From positions 16,709,001 to 16,773,000 of the forward strand of contig NC_083390.1 in NCBI RefSeq assembly GCF_031755915.1: 64,000 bases of DNA, given 5' to 3'. The notes beneath the pieces were generated by a model. The model was not told where the DNA came from and made no database searches. It worked only from the letters and a program-made list of their open reading frames with translations. The DNA is from Ziziphus jujuba. Lineage: Eukaryota > Streptophyta > Magnoliopsida > Rosales > Rhamnaceae. Shown here in pieces: positions 1 to 9,728 of this stretch. Positions within the stretch are counted from its first letter, which is position 1, and every line of letters begins with the position of its first letter. The position numbers and the translations under genes were made by a program.

Positions 1-1560
1 TGTGTGGTCAGGGGATTATGCTTCAGGGAATCTATAACCCAAGGTGAAGCAGCTTATGAATTTGTTGCAAACAAAATATATGTTTGTGTGGCTGTCTAGA
101 GAACGTCCTCAACTTTGCATTTAATAAGAGTTACCTTAAAATAAATGATAGCTGACAGAAATTTCTAATTATATGATGTCTCTTGCTAATTACAATCACT
201 ATAAGACTATAAGACTAAGATATGTCCATGAATACTCGAGGAAGCTTAATTTCGCTCATAGAAGGCTGCTGAAGATAAGATTTTGCTTGATAGCCTTTAG
301 AAAATGCATTTTGAGTGAGTTTCAGAGGATTTAAGTTCAAAATGGAGTGCTTCATGCTTGGCGTTTCACACATGCCCTTTGCATGACAGGCTTTTGACTT
401 GGTTCGATGTGTTTTTCTTCTGGAATCAAAGGCACTTTGATGGGGCTTAGGTAACAAGAAAACGTTGGTGAACAGTCACCATTTATGGGGGTAAAATTTC
501 CGGAGTATTGTTGTATCCATGATTGGATGTTGTTTCTTCAGCTTTTTTCGCTTCTTAATTTGGTTGTGGTTCATTTGTTGATGCTCATACAATCTATAAA
601 ATATGAGAACCAACAAATTTTAAGATATAATTTACCCGCAATTAATATGTTTAGATGCTTTGATTCCAGTGTTCTTAACTTATTATTATTTTTATAATTT
701 TCTTTGTTTCATATACTACAATAAATTATAAATTCCAAAAATCATCCCCGAAAGTCACAATTACAAAACGGAAAATAGAAGCTGAACGTACACATGTTTT
801 GTGATAAATTTTTCTTATGTCACTATTAAAATCATTATTCAATAATAAATAAATTATTTTGAAGTTATAAAAGCCTTTTCAATTAAGGTTGATAAATTTC
901 GATGATGAAAATCTCCCCAAAACCAAATTTACTGCTTGAAATATTTCTTCTTCTATATATATATATATATATGACTATGTTCTATGAATATATTTAAAAT
1001 CGATATTTTTTTGATGAAAATGTCAATTTTATTGTACACTATATATATTAAAGTCGATATTTTCATAAAAAATATGTCGATATTTTCATAAAAAATATAA
1101 CAGTTTTGAATACAATCTAGACCATCTATATGGTAAAATTTTCCTTTATATATATATATATATATACATATGTACATATTTAATCCAAGGAGAATTTCAT
1201 CAAATAGATAGTTATAATCATCAGGACGTGCACCCTCAAAAAAGACAAAGAAAAAATAAAATAAAACAGGGGAATTTAAATGACATGGACCCTCAAAAAA
1301 TTCTCTCTTACGTATAATATCTTCTTTAAAATAATAGCTGCTGAGCATGAGTGAAAGACATCAACTTAGAGCAAGAGAGAGAGAGAGAGAGAGAGAGAAA
1401 AGAAGATATATTTTATTTTTCAAGAACAAAAAAACAGTATTTTATTCGCATCTTTTTATTTATTATTATTTGATGAATATTTTATTTCCATCTTACCAAA
1501 GATAGAGAAGGGAAGAACCTCTTTTTCTTTATCTTTTCTCCTTTAACAAAATAGTACTAT
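1..1560. other. AT-rich intergenic DNA left of UGT-1
   Basis: I see no gene here. The open frames are short, of low complexity and unlike any family I recognise. An (AT)n run lies at 954-972, TATA runs occur near 1147-1168, and a (GA)n run lies at 1373-1398. Because UGT-1 is on the minus strand, this is its downstream side. A minus-strand AATAAA (TTTATT at 1561-1566) sits about 55 bases past its stop codon and is the best poly(A)-signal candidate. Confidence 0.6.
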
Positions 1561-1620
1561 TTTATTGCCAAATTTTTTATATCTCATCTACTTAAATTAA
1601 GTGCCATTATTTTTCATCTT

Positions 1621-3042
1621 CTAAGTCACGATGAGTTGCTCCAACTCTTTAACAAACTTATCCAAATCCTTTAATGAACTCCCACCTTCTTTCACAGCTT
1701 CCAAAGCCTTTTCCTTCAGTTCTTTAGCTTTCACTTTCTGTGGCGCATCCAAACTCATTGACTCAGCGATTGCCTTTGCCAACTCGGCCGAGTCAGGAAC
1801 TCCATCAGCACCTTCACAGACCTTCACTGCCACACCCATGTCCTCCACTAAAAGCATCGCATCCACAAACTGGTCAGCCTCCATTGGCCAAGCCAGTATC
1901 ATCACCCCAGCCACTATCCCTTCCAGGGTCGAGTTCCATCCACAGTGACTCAGAAACACACCCACCGCTCGGTGACTCAGTATCGGCACCTGTGGGGCCC
2001 ACGTCCTTATAACCAACCCTCTCCCACCCACCCTTTCTTCAAACCCATCCGGGACAGCTCCATACCCGTCCTTCACTTGCTGCTCCGTACCCGTTTTCAC
2101 GACCCAAACGAACCGGGTCCTGCTCTGTTCCAACCCGGAAGCCAAAGCCTCCATTTGTTGCCTGTTTAACAGCTTCTGACTCCCAAAGCAAACGTACAGC
2201 ACAGAGCCAGCCGGACACCCATCGAGCCAACCTAGAGTTTCCGAACCCAAACCCGAATTATCATTTGGGTTGACCCGATTTGAACTGTGAGCCGCCACAC
2301 CAAGTAAGCTCAACGGGCCGACTCCATATACCCGAGGGAGGCCGATCCTCGTCCTCAAATGGTGAAAATACACGCCCTCCAACGCATCGAAGCTGTTAAA
2401 AACGACACCAGAACTCTCAGTATTTGCGATCATGCCATTCCTCATGATCTGCATCTCGGGATCGGATTCAGTGTATCGCCGGAATGTGGAAGGAATATTG
2501 TCTTCCCTGAACGACGGCGAGTTGGGCAGATCAGGGAAATCGACGACCGGCCGACCGAGGTATGTACCTGGGTTACGCCAGCAGTAGTGGAGGATACAGG
2601 AAAGGAAAGCACCGGAGGAGAAGAAAGTGAATCTGGGAACTTTGATTCTCTTGGCCAATTGCAGAGTCCAGCCGAGAAAGAAATCTGAAAGGATGGCAAC
2701 GGGTGGGTTAGGGTGGGACTCGAACCACTGGATAATGGGTTCTTGGAGGTTTGCCATGGCGCAGATTACGGGAACCGTGCCGTGGTTTCCAAGGTCCTTG
2801 ACGTTTTCGACTCCTGGAGGTACTTTTGGGTGGGAAGGGAAAGGGAGGATTAGGGTTTGGATGTTTGGATGAAGAGAAAGTAGTGGGGTTAGAGAAGGGA
2901 GGTTTTTGGGGGTGATTAAGATGGTAATGGTGAGGTCTTTGAGGGAAAGTTGGTGGGTTAGATCGAGAAGTGGGGGAAGATGGCCTTGTGCTGGGAAAGG
3001 GAAGACTAGGATGTGAGGCTTGCCATTGCTGCCGGTCGACAT
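1621..3042 (-). CDS. UGT-1: family-1 UDP-glycosyltransferase, UGT89-like, canonical PSPG box
   Basis: This is an intact, intronless 473-residue frame, the normal length for a plant family-1 UGT. Such enzymes move a sugar from a UDP-sugar to a small acceptor, usually in the cytosol. The N-terminal acceptor domain opens with the FPFPAQGH motif. His21 is the expected catalytic base and Asp120 (in ILSDFFLGWT) its expected partner. The 44-residue PSPG donor box runs from Trp348 to Gln391 and holds HCGWNS and WPMEADQ; a final Gln usually goes with UDP-glucose. No signal peptide or membrane segment is visible. The PAQGH...LDLTHQLSL opening and the VTPKNL-type strand match the UGT89 group. UGT-2 is its closest relative here. 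A CT-rich tract (minus strand) lies just upstream of the ATG. The family call is firm; the acceptor is unknown, with flavonoids or phenolic acids as guesses from UGT89 relatives. Confidence 0.95.
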   Translation of the reverse strand: MSTGSNGKPHILVFPFPAQGHLPPLLDLTHQLSLKDLTITILITPKNLPSLTPLLSLHPNIQTLILPFPSHPKVPPGVENVKDLGNHGTVPVICAMANLQEPIIQWFESHPNPPVAILSDFFLGWTLQLAKRIKVPRFTFFSSGAFLSCILHYCWRNPGTYLGRPVVDFPDLPNSPSFREDNIPSTFRRYTESDPEMQIMRNGMIANTESSGVVFNSFDALEGVYFHHLRTRIGLPRVYGVGPLSLLGVAAHSSNRVNPNDNSGLGSETLGWLDGCPAGSVLYVCFGSQKLLNRQQMEALASGLEQSRTRFVWVVKTGTEQQVKDGYGAVPDGFEERVGGRGLVIRTWAPQVPILSHRAVGVFLSHCGWNSTLEGIVAGVMILAWPMEADQFVDAMLLVEDMGVAVKVCEGADGVPDSAELAKAIAESMSLDAPQKVKAKELKEKALEAVKEGGSSLKDLDKFVKELEQLIVT

Positions 3043-3054
3043 GGTTAGGTTAGA

Positions 3055-3105
3055 AGAGTGGAAAGAGAGAAAGAGATAGAGAGAGAGAGAAGAAATAGAT
3101 GAGAA
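3055..3105 (-). promoter_or_regulatory. CT-rich 5' leader of UGT-1
   Basis: The stretch directly upstream of the UGT-1 ATG is almost pure purine on the plus strand and therefore CT-rich on the coding strand. Plant core promoters and 5' leaders often carry such pyrimidine patches. UGT-2 has a comparable tract at the same place. The role is inferred from position and composition only. Confidence 0.4.
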
Positions 3106-4450
3106 TGGAGTTTTTTTGTGTCCAAGTCTTTGGTGTTGGAATTGACGAACGTAGCACAGAGACAGAGGGACTGTCTAATCTATTTCCGCTTTTATTGGCC
3201 ATTGACGCAGATGATCATGGATAATAAATTGAACTTTCAAACTTCTTTTATTTTCTGTTAGTTTATTTATTTTATTTTTACTTTTTTAATTCTATTGGGT
3301 AAAAAACTACCAAAAAAAAAAAAAAAAGAATTATTTATTTTCCCACAGTGACTATAAAATTAGATTGTCAATTCAAGCCCATTTACACGTGGATCTATTT
3401 TTTTTTTTTTAACGAAACACGTGATTACATTGAGTACATTTCCATTTTTGTTTTTCGGTGAATACTTACATTTCCCATTATATGAAACATAAACTTTCAT
3501 TTCATGTTATCCAAAATCTCTCCATTTAAATGATAAAGACTTCGAAGCTAAAATTAGAATAGTATAGTGCTTCTTTTCTTTGTCAAAGAGGACTTGCATG
3601 TAATGCTAAAGAAACATTTATATTAAAAAAATTATCATCTTTCGTTTACATCAATCAAACAATATAGATATATTTAACTAGTTATAATTCAAAGTATTTT
3701 TATTTGCTAAGTTATATATAACTATATTTGATGAAAAATGTTCAATTAACAGAATATTCAAACCTTAAACATATTTATTAAAAATTAGTATATGATTAAA
3801 GTTGGAAATTTGGTGGACATTTAATTCTTTTTTATCAAATATAATTATATTTAAAACAATTAAATACTATATATGAATAAATTATATTACATATAAATTA
3901 ATTGAAATTCGATGTTTCTACCATAAAAAAATTATTTTCTAAACCTTAAAAGTACATTCAATTCTTATTAGCACAATACTTCTATATTATTTGGTTGACA
4001 AGTTACCGAACATTTAAGTAATATTTGGTAATATAAAACTAACTATTATATAAAAAGTGTATTTTTGAAAATTTACATAAAATATAATGATAGGAGAAAA
4101 AACAATATTGTAAAAAGAACAACACTCAATACCGTAAATATTTTGGTCATTAAAGTAGAAAACATAATGAAGTTTAATAATTTTAAACTATTTAGAAAAT
4201 GGCATTCTTAACAAATTACCACATATGCAATTTTATTTTTTAGGTTATTTGTTAAGATAATTGCCATTTAATTCCCAAGCCGAAATGCGTGTGGATATTT
4301 AAAGTTTGTTCTGTTACATTGTTAAGAACAAAAAAGACAAATCATTGTCTTTTTTGATTATAAAAGTGGATTTCTTTTTCAATGTCTGCATGTGTATGTG
4401 GAAAACGAGAGCCTTTTTATTATTTTTATTTTTTGGTCCTGACACTATTT
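3106..4450. other. UGT-1 upstream region, otherwise AT-rich
   Basis: No gene is seen. The only structured part is a block around 3365-3400 that contains a G-box (CACGTG, 3386-3391) followed by GATCTA. The same block, with near-identical flanks, lies upstream of UGT-2. It is about 340 bases from the UGT-1 ATG. The rest is AT-rich DNA with poly(A) and poly(T) tracts. Confidence 0.5.
3365..3400. promoter_or_regulatory. G-box module upstream of UGT-1
   Basis: The sequence TTGTCAATTCAAG, a short spacer, then ACACGTGGATCTA closely matches 8958-8990 upstream of UGT-2, and two gene-less copies near 21190 and 45110. The core is the palindrome CACGTG at 3386-3391, the classic bZIP/bHLH G-box. Keeping it in the flanks of two paralogs supports a promoter role, but common descent by duplication explains it equally well. 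Confidence 0.45.
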
Positions 4451-6920
4451 GGGTGTGTTTGGTTCATGGGATTGGTTTGGATAAGATGGGATTGTGTCCC
4501 AAGCATGATGTTTGGTTTGTCATTTTGAGTTTACGACAACTTAATCTAAATAGTGATTTTATCCCAATCAATTGGGACTCATGTGACCCGTCTCCCCCCC
4601 GGGTCATTTTTGTCCCAAACTCACCGAAGTAGCTCTACTCTCTCTCGCTAGTGTTTCTTGCTGAAGCAGCTCTTCACCGGATCGTGTCTTTCTCTCGCCA
4701 GACGACTGCATCTCTCCCAGGAACAAACACGGCCGGTGAGTATTATTCTTACTCTATCCTCTATCTATGCATCTCATGATTCTTACTTTATCCTCCATCT
4801 CTGCATCTCTGCATCTCTTCCAGCCGTTTCTTGATCTTCTTCTCCTTCTTCCTTCCGTTTCGTGACCTTTCTTCTCCTTTGATCAACTCTAATCAAATGA
4901 AAGCCGATTGTTAGTTGATCTAGAAAACTTAGGGCTTTGATTTGGGCGGTTTTTTTTTCTTATAGTTTGGGCATTCTTCTTCTTCTTCTTCTTCTAACGC
5001 TTTTCATTGCTTTTCTGCTTCTCCATTTTATGCTTTCTCTCTCTTTATATATACATTTTGATGTTGAAGTATGTATACTGAATCTAGGTATTTGAGTATG
5101 TTTGATTGGGTTGCTTGAAATTTGTTCATTTTGATGTTGAAGTATGTTTGATTGTGCAAATTAGCCTTTACTGCCATTGTCATTTCTTTCTTTTCTGTTG
5201 AAGTGCCAAAAAAAAAAAAAAAATGAAGAAAAGGGAGAAACAGAGAAGATGTGGTGGAGGTTCAGGAGATTGATAACAGCGAAAAACAGAGAAGATGCTG
5301 TTGAGTATGATGAAGATGATGATGATGGTGATGAAGATGATGATGAGGATGAAGAGGTTGACAATGATGAGGGGGATTTTGCTGAATCTGAGAGCACAGG
5401 GAGGTTGACAAGCACCGAAGGAAAAAATTGATGGCCATGAACAAGGAGAGGATGATCGAGATGAAGATGATAATGGCAGCTTTATTTTAGACCTACTAGC
5501 TATAAGCTAATGTGGATGCAACATCCATTTGTGAATATTTTTTTTCAAACACCTGCGTTATCAATGATTTCATACAATGCCTTTGATTTGATATGTTGAT
5601 TTCTTTAACTGTTTGAGGTAATGAATATACATTTGTGAGATTTTGATGCTTTTTTTTTTAAATTTTTTTTAATATTTGTAGTTAATATTTGTTAGGGGGA
5701 TTCTATTTATTTGCAAATTTTGATGTATTAAGTGGTTGGTGGTTGTATGAGGGAGATTTTGTGGTACAAATTCGATTAAAGATGATGCTGAAGCACTAGC
5801 AAGGTGTTGTTGTGTAAGAGAGAATAAGTTGTGCCATTCTTTGGTGCTTCTAATCAGTGAGAGGAGGATCCTTGAGAAGCTGAGAACTTTATGCCACTGT
5901 TGGGGCTCGGTTGAGAAATGCTAAGGGATGCTCCATGAGAAAGAAGTTAAAAAGGACTTGAAATATAGAACTCTGTCGAAAAATGTCACCTAAGGTCCTT
6001 CTTCCACACTGCATTTTTCATTTCTGCTTTCGTTTTAAGCAAGCAGTGCCGCAGCTGAGTTTTTTGATATTATGTAATCTTGATCGATAGGCAGGCACTG
6101 ACTTGATTATTTTTTAGTTATAGATGAATCAATTTTTGCCAAATTTAAATAAGACTTTACATGCTGAAGCACTTGAACCAATTCCTTAATGTTTAGTATA
6201 TCATTGTATGATCATATAGTTTATACCTCAATAGAAGATCAAATGTCCTTTTGTGGAATAACATGAGCTCCTATACATACAACACTGAAGTTTGAAGACC
6301 AGGGGAAAAAAATAAAATAAAATAAAAAAGATCATAAAAAAGTATTAGCATTCCTTTGTTATCCCCTTCGCTGAATAAGCACCCCCTTCCTCCCTCAGTT
6401 TGTAATCCAACTTAATTAAATATGAACAAGCTCTTAATTGGATAAATATAATGTTTGTGGGTGAAAAAAAAATTACAATTATGTAAATATAAATATATAA
6501 TATTTATAATTCTAGTTATATATGAAATTAATTTTTTTCTTATTTTTAGTTAATTGTTATTTATGAAATATTATGTTATAATTTAATTTTAATTTATATT
6601 AATAAATTTAGGGGTTGTAAAATATATTAATATAATTTGTGGGTGTAAAAAAGTATTAAAATATTGTATGCAAATATAAATATACAAATTTACAATTAAC
6701 ATTAAATATAATGTTTTTTTTATAAATATAAAAAATATCATTTAATTTTTTCACTTTTAAAAATAATTATTTTAAATAATTACAAAATAATTTAATCGAG
6801 TCTTATCTGCACCAAACATGGAACAACTAGTCCACCATTTAGTCCGGATCTATACCAAATATAAAACTGCACTATTATATCCTGTCCAAGCCGAACCTAT
6901 CTTGCATATCAAACGCACCC
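4451..6920. mobile_element. PIF/Harbinger-like non-autonomous element, 2.47 kb
   Basis: The left end GGGTGTGTTTG (4451) and the right end CAAACGCACCC (ending 6920) form 11-bp terminal inverted repeats with one mismatch. A TTT stands on both outer sides, which could be a 3-bp target duplication. GGG..TGTTTG termini with 3-bp duplications are typical of PIF/Harbinger elements. No transposase frame is present. The interior holds CT-rich, leader-like DNA (about 4630-4870) and a GAT-repeat stretch (5300-5420) that can be read as an acidic peptide of Asp/Glu runs. That peptide has no recognisable homology and I do not call it a gene. The ends are well supported; the superfamily is an inference. Confidence 0.55.
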
Positions 6921-7096
6921 TTTGGTGCTATTTATCGGATTTCTATTCTCTATCTTTACCTCTTATTTTTATACCTAGCTTCAAAATTTTTTTGCCCAAA
7001 CGTACATACCAACATGGCAAATTAGCTTCCCTCCCTTTGAGGGAAGGCCACCTGCATAAATCTTGAGAGTTTGGTAGTGTCCTACTACTTGGAGGG

Positions 7097-7133
<37 letters not shown>

Positions 7134-7400
7134 CTTGGATACAGAATGCCACTCTATTGCAAAAGTAATAAAACCAATAGCATTTTATTATTGACAACTG
7201 GAGAAACCGAGAATAAGAATGTACCTAATTTTCACAGGAAACAATTTTTATGAAGGAATAATAAATTATAAATACCAATTTTATTTACCAAAAAAAATGA
7301 TACATCACAACATAAAATGTTTGAAATAAAAAATATAATTTAAAAGTAAATAACAATAAATATACCTACCCAATTCACCCCTCTGTAAATGATTGTTATT
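6921..7400. other. Short intergenic region downstream of UGT-2
   Basis: No gene is seen. A 34-base poly(T) run lies at 7100-7133. Read on the minus strand it is a poly(A) tract, which may be a retroposon tail or simple slippage. A minus-strand AATAAA (TTTATT, 7280-7285) lies about 115 bases past the UGT-2 stop. Confidence 0.5.
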
Positions 7401-8828
7401 TTATTGTTTATTATAATTTTTAAGTTGGTGTAATTCTCTGACAAGCTGATCTAAACCTGTGCATGAACTCCCACCTTCATTAACAGCTGCAAAAGCCTTG
7501 TCCCTGACCTCTTTCACTTTCAATCTTTGAGGAGCATCCAAACTCATTGTCTCAGCAATCACCTTTCCCAACTCGGCTGAGTCAGGCACTCCATCACCTC
7601 CTTCACAGACCTTCACTGCCATTCCCAAGTCCTCCACCAAAAGCCTGACATTCACAAACTGTTCAGCCTCCATTGGCCAAGCCAGTATCAGCACCCCAGC
7701 TACTATCCCTTCAAGCGTCGAGTTCCATCCACAGTGACTCAGAAACCCACTCACAGCTCGGTGATTCAGTATCTGCACCTGTGGAGCCCACTTCTTTACA
7801 ACCAATCCTCTTCCAGCAACCTTTTCTTCAAACCCATCTGGTACCACTCCATACCCGTTTTCCACCTCTTGATCCGTGCCCGTTTTCACTACCCAAACGA
7901 ATTTGGTCTTGCTCTGTTCAAGACCCGAAGCCAAAGCTTCCATTTGTTTCCTGCTTAAAACTTTCTGACTCCCAAAGCAAACGTAGAGCACGGATCCATC
8001 CGAGCACCCATCAAGCCAACCCAGAATTTCAGAACCCGAACCCGAATCAATATTCGGGTCGACCCGTTTCGAACTTTCGGATACGCCGATTAAGCTCAAC
8101 GGGCCCACTCCATATACCCGACGGAGGCCGATTGTCGTCCTCAGATAGTCAAAGTATTGACCATCCAGCTCATCGAAGCTGTTGAAAATGCCACCCCAAC
8201 TTTCAATATTTGCAATCATGCCATCCTTAACCATCTGCAACTCCGGATCGTTTCCGCCCATCACGTATCGTCGGAATATGGTCGGAAGATGCTGTTCCTT
8301 GAACGACGGCGAGTTCGGAAAGTCTTCGAAGCAGACGACTGGTAAACCGCGAACATCGTTCAAATTGTTCCAGCAGTACTGAAGGAGAGAGCAGGAGAAA
8401 GCACCGGAGGAGAAGAAACTTATCCTGGGAATGTTAATCCGGTGGGCGAGTCGAAGAGTCCAACCGAGGAAGAAATCAGAGACGATGGCAATAGGTGGGT
8501 TAGGATGGGAGTGGAACCACTGGATAATATGTTCTTGGAGGTTGGACAAGGCGTTGATGATGGGAATATGTCCGTGGTTTCCGACGTCTCTGGCGTTTTC
8601 GACACCGGGAGGCAGGTTCGGGTGGGGAGGAAATGGAAGGATTAGGGTTTGGATGTTGTTTGGGTGGAGGGAAAGAAGTTGGTTGAGAGAAGAGAGGTTT
8701 TTTGGGGTGACTAAGATGGTGATGGTTAGGTTTCGGAGAGAGAGTTGGTGGGTTAGATCGAGAAGTGGGAGTAAATGGCCTTGTGCTGGGAAAGGGAATA
8801 CCAGGATGTGTGGCTGGCCTTTGGACAT
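7401..8828 (-). CDS. UGT-2: family-1 UDP-glycosyltransferase, UGT89-like, canonical PSPG box
   Basis: This is an intact single-exon frame of 475 residues and is the closest paralog of UGT-1 over its whole length. His18 (FPFPAQGH) and Asp118 (IVSDFFLGWT) are the expected catalytic pair. The PSPG box spans Trp347 to Gln390 with HCGWNS and a WPMEAEQ end, pointing to UDP-glucose as the likely donor. Differences from UGT-1 cluster in the acceptor half, for example around residues 145-165 and 185-200, so acceptor choice may differ. The C-terminus carries a lysine- and asparagine-containing tail (KNYNKQ) that UGT-1 lacks. The first Met is the natural start because PHILVFPF follows at the usual distance. 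A (CT)n leader on the coding strand lies about 20 bases upstream. Function within the family is unknown. Confidence 0.95.
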   Translation of the reverse strand: MSKGQPHILVFPFPAQGHLLPLLDLTHQLSLRNLTITILVTPKNLSSLNQLLSLHPNNIQTLILPFPPHPNLPPGVENARDVGNHGHIPIINALSNLQEHIIQWFHSHPNPPIAIVSDFFLGWTLRLAHRINIPRISFFSSGAFSCSLLQYCWNNLNDVRGLPVVCFEDFPNSPSFKEQHLPTIFRRYVMGGNDPELQMVKDGMIANIESWGGIFNSFDELDGQYFDYLRTTIGLRRVYGVGPLSLIGVSESSKRVDPNIDSGSGSEILGWLDGCSDGSVLYVCFGSQKVLSRKQMEALASGLEQSKTKFVWVVKTGTDQEVENGYGVVPDGFEEKVAGRGLVVKKWAPQVQILNHRAVSGFLSHCGWNSTLEGIVAGVLILAWPMEAEQFVNVRLLVEDLGMAVKVCEGGDGVPDSAELGKVIAETMSLDAPQRLKVKEVRDKAFAAVNEGGSSCTGLDQLVRELHQLKNYNKQ

Positions 8829-8845
8829 GGCTGGAGTACTTAGGG

Positions 8846-8847
<2 letters not shown>

Positions 8848-8877
<30 letters not shown>
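8848..8877 (-). repeat. (CT)n microsatellite in the presumed 5' leader of UGT-2
   Basis: About 30 bases of pure GA repeat on the plus strand (CT on the coding strand) begin 20 bases upstream of the UGT-2 ATG. The position suggests that it is transcribed in the 5' untranslated region. Its length is probably variable between individuals. Confidence 0.7.
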
Positions 8878-8880
<3 letters not shown>

Positions 8881-8939
8881 AGAAAGAGAGAGATTCTAAT
8901 AAATCCAAATATTCTTTGTGGTTAAACGACAATAGATTA

Positions 8940-9310
8940 GGAGATTAAATAAGAGGTTGTCAAATTAAAGTGCATTTTCACGTGGATCCACTCACACAGC
9001 ATTAGTGTTAAGAATACGAAAAGGTTTACACATTTACATTTTTTTTTCTTTTTCTTTTTTAAAAATAAAATATAAAATATTTTAAATTAGCTATAGCTGT
9101 AAATATTTATCCTCGTGATGCATAGATAGCAGCATAGACTATAGAACCTGTATACATAATATTCGTGATGCACAAGCATAGATATCACCAAAATATGTTT
9201 ACAATTTTTATTTATTCATTTATTTTTTAAAAAAGAAGCATAACACCTAAATAATATTCACATTTTAGCAATCATTTTGCTACAAAACAATGAAAATGTT
9301 GTCTCCAACC
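8940..9310. promoter_or_regulatory. UGT-2 upstream block with G-box; copied at 45088-45375
   Basis: The block starts with TTAAATAAGAG, then GTGCATTTTCACGTGGATCCA (G-box 8979-8984, about 150 bases from the ATG), then CAGCATTA.TGTTAAG. It continues through TATAAAATATTTTAAATTAG and GTTTACAATTTT to ACCTAAATAATATTCA. The same order of motifs recurs at 45088-45375, where no UGT follows. The shared G-box core also lies upstream of UGT-1 and near 21204. Confidence 0.5.
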
Positions 9311-9728
9311 ATTCAAATTAAATCCAAACCTAGTTTTTAGAAAAAGAATTAACTTTAAATCCTAACCATTTGTCGCTGCTTTCAGTCATGTATATACAAT
9401 GACACACACACACGTATACATATATAGGATTGCTTAAACAATTTCCAATAATCTATTTCCATGCCATGGAGCATTAATAATTTTTTCTAGAAAAATATTA
9501 CATATAGGTAACGAAAATTATAATTAGCACTTATAAAGAGGTTTAGATAATATTATTTTGTAGGATTGAATAAAATAATAAAGAAAAAATATGATAGCTT
9601 TTTGAAACATAAGTAGATATTAATGATGGTTTTAAAACTAAAATAATTAATCAAATTGTATTTAAATCAAGCTTTGAAGGATGATAAAATTAACCTTTCA
9701 TTCTATTTAATCCATTTAAATGAGAAAA
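9311..9728. other. AT-rich intergenic DNA
   Basis: No gene or clear repeat is seen apart from a short (CA)n/(TA)n stretch near 9400-9425. The region ends at the 5-bp target duplication GAAAA (9724-9728) of the solo LTR that follows. Confidence 0.6.

Noticed and set aside
5161..5444. Acidic Asp/Glu-run peptide and Ser- or His-run peptides on the other strand
   Set aside because: GAT-repeat DNA gives open frames in several phases. No homology is recognised and it sits inside a transposon-like element.
7673..8185. 170-codon plus-strand frame opposite UGT-2, with similar ones opposite the other UGTs
   Set aside because: These are antisense shadows of real UGT coding sequence. They recur because the paralogs share codon patterns, and the peptides have no domain.
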